Of a stretch of DNA of 41,326 nt, positions 21,901 through 32,330 are shown piece after piece. Both the position numbers and the translations under genes were made by a program. Source of the DNA: Phoronis australis. Its lineage: Eukaryota > Phoronida > Phoronidae. The stretch is taken from contig NMRA01000015.1 in assembly GCA_002633005.1 (NCBI GenBank), positions 917,235 through 958,560 of the forward strand, read 5' to 3'. Positions within the stretch are counted from its first letter, which is position 1; every line of letters begins with the position of its first letter. The notes below the pieces were generated by a model, which ran no database searches, was not told the DNA's origin, and saw only the letters and a program-made list of their open reading frames with translations.

Positions 21901-24900
21901 AGAGTTTTTTTAAAGTTGTAGACTTTTTACCTGCTAATAAGACGGCCATGTTGTTTCAGAAAAATTTAAGAGAAATGAAGTTACGTTGATAGCAAAAGAA
22001 CGGTATCAGTAACGTGACCAAATTTCATGTGATATAAATTTGAAATCTCAAAAACGCTGTGACAGTTTTCATTTCTTTTTCCTTTTATATAACTTTTGGT
22101 ATTTTTCATAAAATCATAAAAGCCCGTTTTTATAACCCCTCATGCAAATGTGAAGTATTTTAAAATCAATTCCTGGAGAGCGTTTTGGAGAACCGTGGAT
22201 AAAACATAGTGTATCTGAAAGTTTCTGTGATATGTTCCGAAGTTAGTCAAATTTGGCCATTTCATTTTTCTTGCGTTCTAAATTACCTGGAACGGGCGCA
22301 ATCCGTTTTGAGGCTGATCTAATAATTATACAAAACGTTGTTGCCGATGGTGTAACTGTTAGGTGTAGTAGAGCCTGAATTTCAACAGAACATTTTTTGT
22401 AAGCTTGTATTCTGAGTTAATTTCTTTGCTCATCATTTCACTGATTGTTTCAGATCATGCTGAATTCACTTCACAAGTATGAGCCTCGAATTCACGTGGT
22501 TAAAGTGGCGAATAAAAACGAGAAAAAACGCATGTGCACGAGAAGTTTCCCTGAAACACAATTTATAGCCGTCACGGCGTATCAGAATGAAGAGGTAAGA
22601 AAGCAAATGAACTTCGTTTATCAAATGCTGTCGTTGGTAATTTGATCGTTTGAGGAAATCCTATAAAATAATCAAGTGGCTGCGATGGGACCCCAGGGAT
22701 ATTTGCAAAACTTAAAAATTGTTAACCATGTAACAAGCCTTCTCGAAAATATGAAAATCCATTACTAACACGAGCGATTTTTATGCATTTATTTGCTGCG
22801 AAAAATCTTCAGTTTCGATTCATCTAATGAGCAATAAGACAACAAGTAACAGCGATTATACTGGTGTTGCGAATTTTAATGTTACAAATTAGAGTACAGA
22901 GCAAAATGTTAGGGAAGAGATCCAACGAAGGGAATTATTGCGCAAATGTGAACAGACACTCTTTATGGAAAAGACGTGTGCAATACAAGCTCGTGTTGCA
23001 TGGTGTTAATTGCAAAATCTATTGGCAAATAATAGTTTCTAGTTTGTCAGAAACGGTAATTGATAATCTCGTTAGGTTTTACGAATAAAATTCATTAGCT
23101 TGTGATACAGAAATATGTTTCTTTAAGTTTAATCAACTTACACAAAAACAGAATTGCAGAATTTCTTTTTGTAGATTAAAATTCTAAGTTACCTGTATTT
23201 GGAAAACTACGTCATGAATGTTTTTACACAGTCACAGAAAATTCGAAAGGTCTGAGGAACGTATAGTATCGCTAGTGTCTCGTTATGCAAACAAGATCTC
23301 GCGAGATTCCTAGAGACACTGTCGTGTATTTTCAATGAGAGCACGTGATTTGGACAGGTTTTTCTCGCCACCAGACAGTTATGAACCCGACCCTGCTCTA
23401 TCTTGTCTGCTGGCCACAGTCTCCTTAAATTCTTGATGTCACCCAGTTTGACAACATAAACAGTGTACGATGTGTTGTACCGAGTCCTCGCGTTGTATTG
23501 TTATCTCTTGTGTAACAGGAACTTATCATAATTGAAGAGCTAAGCTTGTCATCAAAATCGCTGGTGTAGCTATGTCGCCAAACATGTTATCTTAAAAGTA
23601 ACAATTATTCGCTATGTTTTCATATTTTGAGCAATAACTTGTATTTAAATGGTGCTAATGTTTTCGTGAACCTGAGAAATTTCAATTATTTCATGGGCAA
23701 TATTTGTATTAATGGAACCATTTATTACATTTGACAATATGTTTATTTGGCCTGTACAAATAACACGCCATTGTGTATTTGGAGTACACGCACTTGTGAA
23801 TTCTGCAAACTCAATGTACCAATACCTGTGAAAGCGTTGTGGATTTTCGCAATAAAATATTAAAACTTAATGCGAATGTTTGACATTCTTGTGAACGATA
23901 AAATCTAAAATGCCCTTAATCTTTTACAATTTCAGATAACGTCTTTAAAAATAAAGTACAACCCATTTGCTAAAGCATTCCAAGACGCCAAAGAAAGGTT
24001 TGTAGTCTATTTTATACTTTTAATTTTTTTATATTTTTACCTGTGTGGGCTTGACCAACGGTACCTTTGCGGCTCACTGGAGTTGGTCTCGTGTATTCTC
24101 AAGTGTAAGCATGCGAGTCCAATCGCAGGCTGTCGCTATCATATACTTGTGAGATAGTCTCGTGTATTCTCACGTGTAAGCATGCGAGTCCAATCGCAGG
24201 CTGTCGCTATCATATACTTGTGAGATAGTCCGGTGTATTCTCACGTGTAAGCATGCGAGTCCAATCGCAGGCTGTCGCTATCATATACTTGTGAGATAGT
24301 CTGGTGTATTCTCACGTGTAAGCATGCGAGTCCAATCGCTGGCTGTCGCTATCACATACTTGTATATCTGAGCAAGACACTGCTGCATTTGCTTCAATCG
24401 ACTCGGTGATATAAATGAGTATTACCAGGAAGAGATAACCATGACTGGAAAGTACCCAGCCGTGGACTGGCGTCTAGTTCGGGGGCACATGACAAGCTGT
24501 TGGGCTCTTGGGGTTCATAAGTGGCCCTGTGAGCCTGGTAGCTATCCACTAGTCTCTTCTCTCGTTACTTTTCAACAAAAAGATCCAACTGGACATTCAA
24601 TCAACACCGATCATTCGAAATGATAATCGCATTATTTCGCTCTTCTGAAAGGCTTGTTTGAATGAAAATTTTCAATTTTTCAATTTCTTGACGACGGCTG
24701 GCCTTTTCACATATCTTCGAGTTCTTTCCCGAAGATTAAAAGCTCAAAATTCATTGCTTTCGGTATTTGCATCGCACAGCTCCGGTCTAGCCTGTAACCG
24801 AAGACTAAATGAAATTGTTGACTCATCTACATAATCGGGTACTACAGTGGTGTTACAAGAATGCATTTTTTCATTTACAGGCCGGAACATAGAGATCTAT

Positions 24901-27900
24901 TCTCAGATGTACACGACAGAGCACATTTGTCTCACTGTGAGTAGATTTATGTACTTAATTATGCGCCCAATTGAAAATATTAATGTGTTCCGTTTAAAAC
25001 TGCCCAGTAATATTTTAAGAGTAGTTTTATTTGCCAAGATCCACAGTTTTTTTCTTACCCTTGTTTTAAAAAATTATCGCTAAGATACGAGTATTTTATA
25101 ATGTGTTATGTTAGTTATCTTAACAGGTAAAGTTATATGACAGCTAAGAATAACAATAACGACAAAACCACGATAGCGACTGAGTAATAAAGTAGTAACA
25201 ATAACCATATCAATAATAATATTAAAATTTTGCATAGTTCAAGAGATATTTTTTATTGGGTGATATTAAAAAGCCCAGGTGTTCTTATACCCCATCGTTG
25301 CATTTTTTAATCTTTGTGTTTATTTTGTTAGTTTCCACCGATATTAATAAAATCTCAATAGAAGGAATAAACTAATTAGACATTACAGGTATACCTCATA
25401 TTCATTTTTTCAAAATTTTCATATTGGGGTTGTAATTTAATTTGTGTTATGTTGACGTCAAGTTGTTAATTTATCATTAGATTGTGTACGTGAAATCTTT
25501 ATGAACTAATACATGAACTTACTGAAATACGACTGTGTCATAAATCTTTGTTTCAACCTGAGACACTTTTTATTAAACGTTTATCTTTTTATTGAATATT
25601 TTATCAGAAGCGCTTGTTGAAAAAGTACTGCTATTGCAAGTTTGTTGATTAAACTCGCATTCAACTTTCACGCAACTGTTTTAATTAGCTAATTAATAAG
25701 TTTAGCTTTATCTGTTGATAAAACGATCAACACGTTTTGAAGTAATCGCGAAATCCAACAAGTACGGTTCAGAAAACACTAAGGTACTTGTTACACAAGT
25801 AATCAATATAATAAATCAAGGTAATAAATTCACAGCCGTGAATATAAAATCGTCTGTAACATCTTATCATGGCCAATCTCACACCTGTGGAAGATAGGTG
25901 ACTGATATCAACGACACTACACCTGCGACATCTGGTCTCTGCTTCTCGTTACTAGGCAGCGGTGCGGAGGAGATAATATCCAGTATTTGCCTTATCTGAG
26001 TTAATTTTCAAATCTCATGGACAGCGCACGTTTAGCACACCTTTAGCGCACCTGTATTACACCGCGTGATAACATTCAACATGTTTTGTCAGAGAGCTAA
26101 CAAATCGACGAGAGTCCTAGTCCATAATTTTATCACAAGTACTCCTCTTTTGTCACGTAATTGCGAAGGATTACCGTGATAAGAGTGCGAACAGGTTTTG
26201 ATATTTAATCCGCGATGCTCTTATGTAAACAAAGTCAAGCCTTCTACTGTTTGTCGCGTTGTTTCACGTTTTTCACCTTTTTCCTCGTTATCACGCGTGG
26301 TTTTGTAGTCCATGATAACAAGGTGTGAAACTCAACACCATTAAACGATCTCATTTGTTGACTGTTAATTATTAACTGCTCCTAATCACGTGTGGATAAA
26401 CATTGATACATTTGAGGACACCGTGTATGATGTTTAACGACGCTGAACGGGAATCTCAGAGATTGGTCAGGTTGCGAATATTTGTTAGCCAGCTTAAATC
26501 TGGTGGGATAAAACAGTAAACGTTTAAAGTAAATTCCAAATTCCTATAATTATCATCTTATTGCCTCACTAGCTCAAATAGATTTTTGCGCATTCTCTGT
26601 TTCAACGTCGTTTTAAACAATCTTCATGATAAACTGGTAGACCGCGGGCGCTATGGATGTCCACAGCAAAATATAATCACCCGCTTACGTTACATTTGCC
26701 ACAAAAAGAGATTTTGGTCCAGTGCTTCTAAATGTACAAATTACTATGAAATGAAAGTGTCTCCGTTTACAACCGGTCGTTTCCATCAACATCCGCTGAC
26801 AATGATTAGCAAGGTACATAACGTTCGTTAAATATGTTTATCGTTACGACGGGGGGTACTCCGGGTGGACGTGCCCCTCACTCTGGTGGCTTTTTCACAA
26901 CCAGTTTTTCTACGAAACTGCCTTTTCCGACAATGTTTTCTACAAAAAGGTTTCACATTGCGATTTGAACTCCCAAACGGCTTCTTTTCCAACAACATAA
27001 ATATACTGAGGAAGTTTTGATATTATATTAGTATTTAAGCCTTTACTAAAAGATGTACACTATAGCATCCTTCTTGCATAGGTTCAGATTTGCCTTGGGT
27101 TGAACTTAACAGCTGTACGAGTATCACTGTGAAAAGTTAACGAGCGGTGTTTCTAAACCAAAACCGTGCGACTAATGGAGACTTTTTCATGAAGGCTTCC
27201 TGCAAATGGGTCCCTTTTTTCGAACCCATTCTCTAAATGGGTTGGTATCCCACTTCCTGTTGCATACCCACCACAAATGTTCTACTTCCTGTTGCACCCC
27301 CGTCACAAATATAGCTGAGTACCCCCATGATCGTTACGAGCCTTACTCGGTAAACACTGGCCATGTTTTACAAACTTAATCCAATAACCACGCTAGGTGT
27401 ATTTTGTGCCAGCATTTTGATTATACTCAAATCGGTTGTACAACTTAATGGACGAGACGGATCCCTTTTGGAACAACAGGGTGATTATAAGCTCTGATAA
27501 GTTGAACAAGGTTTTCTACTCTCCTCATATGGCTGGGGTTGTCATTAGGTGCAAAATGGGTGCGCTTCTGCATTACGCATTCCACAAAATAGAATTAGAG
27601 CTGTTTTACATAATTATAACTAACATTGATCCAAATAAAATGTGAGGTTTATGTGATCTAAGCTTTCGTGACAATTTGCTTCAAACTTCAGTCCTGGACT
27701 AGCAGACGCCAAAGCCGCTGTACAACTGAAATTCCACATCCGTAGCCTACTCTTACCTCTAAATACGCACCAAAATTGACCAAACTCCAATCCCGGGACC
27801 AGATGCCATGGCTTCACCTCTTAATCCGCCAACTGGAATTTAAACACATGGCAATGGAATTGTTTCCTTCCCTTGCAATTGTTGTTTCAAAATTCGGTTG

Positions 27901-30900
27901 GTGGGTATACACACTTGGAAGCTAGTCTCACGTAATAAGGGGAGGACGGTACACGAAGGTAACATAAACTGGTCTTGTATCGCCAGGACGGGTACGATAC
28001 GTGCAGAAATCCTGGCTTGAATAGAAAATGGTTCATTTTCTTCTCCAATGACATTTTCTTTTGATTCGTTTCTCAGTCGCTGGGGACTTGGGTCTAGTTT
28101 TAAAACACATCAGGCCCACGCATTTTGTGTTTTGTTTTAACTGGTCTTGCATATGGCTTTCGGAAGTTTTGGGTAAGTTGCACATAAAAAATATACAGTC
28201 GAAGGGATGTGATTTGGTTCTTACCCAATATGGCGTTATTTGCTTGGCAGGAAAAAAACACGAATAACTGTATATTTTCATATTACAATACATTAAACAT
28301 AAAACCAAGGCTATGCAGAATAAAAAATTGCAAATGGTCACATGAAAATATTTGTATTATCAGATTAGGATTTTTGGTAAGTGTAAGTGCATCTGAAAAG
28401 TTTTTGCGACAACGTGTGAGGAAATTTGAAATTCAGTGGGTCAATTTTTATAAGCAAAAGCTGTGACAAATTATTCTGCAAGTAGAATTTAGGACTTCCG
28501 CTGCAAATCCAGATTCGGAATGATCCTTCGCAAAACGTTTTCTCGAACATCAAAGCCCACACAGTATTCAACCTCGTATATTTACATCCAAACACTTTGA
28601 AAAGAAATCCTGAGAAAAGACCTGTCGACTCGCTATTACGTGTTCGTGGTTTTGTGAAATTATTTCAATACATTCAAGAGGCTGTCGACGCAATTGTGTA
28701 ATTCAATTTTATGTAAGGAACCGTGCGTCTGGTGACTTTTATTTAACCACAAAGCAATTCTCGCTGAAGCGACAGCGTTTTGAAATGAAATCAACATTGC
28801 ATACAAAATTCAAAATTATCACCAAACAGTGCTTGACAATCGGTCAAAAGGCGACTGTTGTAGCGTGAGACAGATGCTATTAGTGAATACATTGACTGCA
28901 CCTAGCGTGATTTGTATCGCGCGTTTAGTCAATGAGGTTTGCTCAACAGTGTCGAAAACGTCCGATAGATCAACATTATCGTTCAAAAATAAAACATTTA
29001 GAAGAATGTATGAACTTTGATGATGTCTTGATTGACACTTGCTACCAATAGATGGTAGATAGGCTTGCTTTGACACCGGTTGATTCCTATGCTAACTCCA
29101 CCTAATGAAATTTATACTTTATAAAAATTAAAGGCGATTTTTTGTAATAGAAATTCCAGCCTGGCTAATCCTTAAATGAGATTACTTGCATTTGTGGAGC
29201 GAATTGTCATAATTTCTCCAACTCATTGATTTGGCCATCAGTTTAGTTGTACGAGGACTTGGAACGTAACTCAGTGCCCACCCAAGTTGTATCACTGTGA
29301 GTTGAGCCATGTCAGGTGAGACCGACTGAGAGTGCTACTTGGATAATTGCGTCGTATTACAGTCTCCACGTCGACACTTCGTATTTCATAACTTTGATGA
29401 AATACAAAATAAAGCGAGAATGCCCAGTCAAGGGCTTTTGAACGACGCCTAAAATCTAATTACTTTTTCATATTCACATCGATTGCGTCCGGGATACTCA
29501 GTCAGATGTCTGAACTGAGATGAACAGTGGGACAATCAAGCATAATATTGTTTTATAAAATTAGATAATGTATTTGGAATAAATAATGTAATCCCAAAGA
29601 GCGGAATGTTTTATGTCTGGGCGTAACAAATTGCCCTGACTGATGAGACCCTGAAAATGTTTGCACTTTATTTATATGTTGAGGTGTTTTGTTTCAGTCT
29701 CTCAGCCGTGGTTATTGCCTCCGACAAGTCCTTTAATCCCGCCGCCGGCACACTCCACTCACCTGCCCGGCCACCCTCTCCATCCCTTCCCTGGACACTA
29801 TGAACACAGGGCACACGGGTTACATTCGCACAGAATAGCACCCTACCCGACTGCCCCACAAAGAAGGTCGCCAAACGAAGGTAAGTGTGACGGGATTTTT
29901 GGATGGACAGATTCCCCTTGACAGACGAAAATACAAGATTGATGAAGTCCAGACCAAGACCCTAAGTTTCGTTACATCTTGTTTTCTCCAATGAATAACG
30001 AACTGGTTCACAATATCTGTGGCACCTGTAACTGTTGCCCTTTTATGTTGCTTCAATGGAGTGGATTGTCTCACGTGTTTGCCCATTGCCAGACCCTCTC
30101 TGCCGTGATAGGCTATAGTTTGGATATCAGTAAAGGAACATCAATAGTAGCGTTCTTTGGCAATTTGTACTTCTGAAATTACAGTTTGAGTTAAAATGAA
30201 ATTTTGTCTTTAAATTACCACTTCTCCCCACGAAGACTCAATAAAACATAAGGAAATGAAAGGTTTATTAGCAATAACTTGCGAAATAATGTCCGACAAT
30301 GTTCCTTCATTGCTGCCAGTTTTATTATAATGGCGACCGAAAGTGAATTAATGCTCACATCCATTGAGTAACTTCTTACCAGACAAACACGTCTACTAGA
30401 TGTGGGTAACACATCAAATAGCGATTTACTGCCATAGACACCAAAACAGGGACTCTGTGTCGGCGGTTTCTCTTTAAAAATCGAACACAACTATATTTGG
30501 CGAAATCGTTTTTTCAAACCATTATTTTTACTGTTTAATTTCAGAAATTTGAAAATTTGTTTTCAAATACATAACTGGCACTGACAGTATTTACATCTGA
30601 GTCAGTATACGAATTTTGTATGCTAGAAAAGTTGGTGCTAATTTCTTAACATAAATGATAATATAAGTACATAGAGTTTAATTATTTTCAGGTGAATTAT
30701 TATCTATTCCTTCCATAACTATGTATTTAACAGGGTACCCTCGAGATGCCGCGTCAATGCTCGGCGACAGTCATTGGCCTCACGTGCCGCATTCGACCGC
30801 CATGACTCACTCCACTTCTGGGTACGCATTGTGGCCAGTCCCGCCAGCCAACGTGACTCGTGCTGTGATCTCACCTTACTTTAGGCCCACGTATACTTTC

Positions 30901-31032
30901 CCCTCAGCTACCGTCGCGCCACCTAGTGGTCACAACGACTGCGCTCTGTACGACAACCAGCATCACCATCATCACCATCATCTTGTCACCAGCGGAGCTG
31001 CCTGGAGTCCGTTGACGCCACCAGCCACGTGA
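18743..31032 (+). CDS. bra: Brachyury T-box transcription factor (7 exons, complete)
   Basis: Join of 18743-18939, 20227-20491, 22454-22594, 23936-23997, 24881-24936, 29698-29880 and 30734-31032, about 400 codons, usual for Brachyury. The product is a nuclear DNA-binding protein that recognises T sites (AGGTGTGAAA half-sites) and in animals controls mesoderm, notochord or blastopore/gut programmes. The T-box spans about residues 43-222, with [70 protein letters not shown] and [19 protein letters not shown] and [10 protein letters not shown] fit Brachyury rather than Tbx2 or Eomes types. The C-terminal half has QPWLLPP, a Pro/His-rich stretch, a seven-His run and terminal WSPLTPPAT, like the WTPxxPP end of known Brachyury proteins. 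Intron sites after VTKNGR, GQ and QNEE match T-box gene structure. An in-frame TGA directly precedes an alternative ATG at 18680, bounding the N-terminus; the ATG at 18743 has A at -3. Confidence 0.93.
20227..20491 (+). CDS. bra: Brachyury exon 2 (T-box core)
   Basis: Follows acceptor ccccgcag and completes the Arg codon, giving NGR then RMFPVLK. It encodes the central T-box with [26 protein letters not shown] and [10 protein letters not shown], and ends in-phase at GQ before donor gtatgc. Less usual residues include FVQVDS where most Brachyury proteins have a FVAADN-like segment. Confidence 0.95.
20492..22453. other. Brachyury intron 2
   Basis: A 1.96-kb AT-rich intron. It contains dispersed repeat family D copy 2 in its 3' half and otherwise nothing recognisable. 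An open frame at 21356-21694 has no family resemblance and no splice support. Confidence 0.85.
22005..22270. repeat. Dispersed repeat family D, copy 2
   Basis: Shares with the copy at 17933 the ordered landmarks gatataaat, gaaatctcaaaaacg, tgacagtttt, agcgttttggagaac and a cttctaaatt-like tail. It is diverged by substitutions and small gaps, indicating an old copy. It lies inside Brachyury intron 2. Confidence 0.7.
22454..22594 (+). CDS. bra: Brachyury exon 3 (T-box)
   Basis: A phase 0 exon of 47 codons between ttgtttcag and gtaaga. It begins [14 protein letters not shown] and ends [17 protein letters not shown]. The linker between them, [12 protein letters not shown], is longer and more basic than the VGG-type loop of vertebrate proteins, though this loop varies among invertebrates. 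Confidence 0.95.
23936..23997 (+). CDS. bra: Brachyury exon 4 (end of T-box)
   Basis: A 62-base exon between tttcag and gtttgt. It encodes [20 protein letters not shown] and splits the following Arg codon after AG. This is the conserved C-terminal helix of the T-box. The donor gtttgt is weaker than the others but is required by the phase and by the conserved protein end. Confidence 0.92.
24086..24364. repeat. 71-bp tandem repeat, 3.9 copies
   Basis: Unit starts at 24086, 24157, 24228 and 24299, an exact 71-bp period with a few substitutions per copy. Each unit contains cacgtgtaagcatgcgagtcc, of which catgcgagtcc resembles a tRNA B box (GGTTCGANTCC, two or three mismatches). Just before the first copy, cggctcactgga (about 24070) resembles an A box, about 44 bases upstream of the B-box-like motif as in tRNA genes. 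It lies in Brachyury intron 4. Confidence 0.9.
24881..24936 (+). CDS. bra: Brachyury exon 5 (short linker exon)
   Basis: A 56-base exon between tttacag and gtgagt. It starts with the G completing Arg and encodes [18 protein letters not shown] plus the first base of Phe. It corresponds to the variable linker just after the T-box. Support comes from matching phases on both sides and strong splice sites rather than from sequence conservation. Confidence 0.82.
25879..26330. promoter_or_regulatory. Candidate intronic enhancer: GTGATAA cluster with T-box half-sites
   Basis: In Brachyury intron 5, GTGATAA occurs on either strand at 26066-26072, 26130-26136, 26176-26182 and 26288-26294, with ATGATAA at 26312. 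These fit WGATAR GATA-factor sites. TCACACCT at 25879-25886 and AGGTGTGAAA at 26321-26330 match the Brachyury half-site exactly, and two near-matches (agcacacct, gcgcacct) lie near 26034-26052. Four exact heptamers in 230 bases is far above the roughly 0.03 expected with equal base frequencies. Enhancer activity is inferred. Confidence 0.45.
26841..27339. mobile_element. TIR element (481 bp) with 9-bp target duplication
   Basis: The 9-mer tcgttacga at 26841-26849 recurs exactly at 27331-27339. Between them the element starts cggggggtactccgg and ends gctgagtacccccatga, so gggggtactc forms inverted termini. Inside, cacttcctgttgca and ctacttcctgttgca form a short tandem duplication. There is no transposase frame, so it is a non-autonomous MITE. 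A 9-bp duplication fits Mutator-like transposition, but the superfamily is not proven. Confidence 0.72.
29698..29880 (+). CDS. bra: Brachyury exon 6 (Pro/His-rich region)
   Basis: Between tgtttcag and gtaagt, encoding [11 protein letters not shown] and then a Pro/His-rich stretch ending [21 protein letters not shown] followed by a PP motif, then an HRxxPYP motif, is the typical order in Brachyury C-terminal regions. It ends one base into a Gly codon. Confidence 0.9.
30734..31032 (+). CDS. bra: Brachyury exon 7 (activation/regulatory C-terminus)
   Basis: Encodes 98 residues to TGA (31030-31032). The alignment-like segment [11 protein letters not shown] fits the SMLQxHDNW block of other Brachyury proteins, which favours acceptor tttaacag at 30733. 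An acceptor at 30691 (attattttcag) keeps the same phase and would add 14 residues. The exon also holds a seven-His run after DNQ and the terminal WSPLTPP motif. Confidence 0.9.
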
Positions 31033-32330
31033 CCATGACAGCATTCTCTTTTTTATCTGTTTAACAGCATCAAGTGATCTAATCTCGTCATTGAAGGCTT
31101 TGTATGAAGAACAGTTTGCAGTAACACCGTTTCTGTTGTGACACGATAACTTAAAAGTTTGACGTTCAGTTACACAACACGAACGATGTTCAGTGATCTT
31201 TCGACCTTTATAGCCACGTAAAATTGAGTACGAAGTCGGATGCATTTGACAGTTCAACGATTCGTGTGTTAAAACATTCCGAAATCTTCGATAATTTTGT
31301 TGCTTGTCAATTTTTCGAATGTCACTTTCAAAGCTGTCAGTCCTCAACAGGTTGCTGTTATTATTGTCATGTTGTATTGGACTGTCCAGATTGCCCGAAA
31401 AATGATTGATTTGAATTCTCAAACGCAAACAGTAAGTGAAGTGACCTTTTCGTGACATATTGTTTCACCGCGAGGAAAGCAGCAAACAAAAAGCGACCGA
31501 CTAACAGCAGTTAGAATATTCACCGGTGCGGTAAAAATATTTGCTACCACGGGTACCAGGGTAATACTGAGTAGTACAAAAATGCATTCATTGAGTATTC
31601 TAGCAGAGAGGTAAACGAAAGGCAGGCAATAACAGTTCATTACATTTGACATTTTATGACTTCAGTATCGCCAAAACGATGTTTTTAACATTCACGCGAA
31701 CTAATTTACATGGCTTATCGTTTGATGTAGCGGGCTTTAAAATGAGTATGGGTTTTGGTTTAAATATTTTACGTGCTGAATTACGTTTCTAGAATTGTTT
31801 AGACTTTTAGCAGAATGAATGATTTCACGTTACGCAACCCATTCAGCAATCAAGCTGATCGGTTTGCAATACAAACTGACGAACACAGTTCTGCGTCCGG
31901 AGAGATGTAAACGGTGTAACTGATAGTCAATCCACTGTACATGTATATATGTAAACCGTAATGTGTATCACTTGATGGGGTTTAAGTGCATAAAATGATT
32001 TCTTTTTTATCTTTCCGGTCTTGCCATTCATTCGATTTTTGAATAGACTTTGAAGTAAGCAAACCACCAGAGGTTTTATGTTTTAAGCATAAATTATTTA
32101 TTACGAAATTTATTTTAAATTCTTATATATCGACATAGTTATTTGTATATTGGTAACTCCTTATTAACACCTCTTAGGAAACTTACTATATGTAAATGTT
32201 TACTTGTGTAAATATTGTTAAAATTTGTAAATGTTTACATGCAACAAAAGTGATCTCACTCGAAACAGCGTGTTTTTTATTATTGTACATTTCTATTTAT
32301 TGTCATACATATTTTATTTGTTGATAACAT
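31033..32330 (+). other. Probable Brachyury 3'UTR and downstream flank
   Basis: AT-rich sequence after the Brachyury stop, increasingly rich in ATTTA-like motifs towards 32070-32330. I find no canonical AATAAA here, so the poly(A) site is not placed. The 12-mer gtaaatgtttac occurs twice (32192-32203 and 32227-32238). Confidence 0.4.

Larger units (their letters stand above)
24937..29697. other. Brachyury intron 5 (4.76 kb)
   Basis: The largest intron. It holds the GTGATAA/T-site cluster at 25.9-26.3 kb and a TIR element at 26.85-27.33 kb. The rest, including open frames at 27436-27645 and 28033-28595, shows no coding signature. Confidence 0.85.

Noticed and set aside
24086-24364. CRISPR-like regular array
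   Set aside because: Copies are contiguous 71-bp tandem units without unique spacers, in an animal intron.
30904-31458. 184-codon minus-strand frame over Brachyury exon 7
   Set aside because: Overlaps the conserved C-terminal exon in antisense; the low-complexity Met/Val run is the reverse of the His codons.
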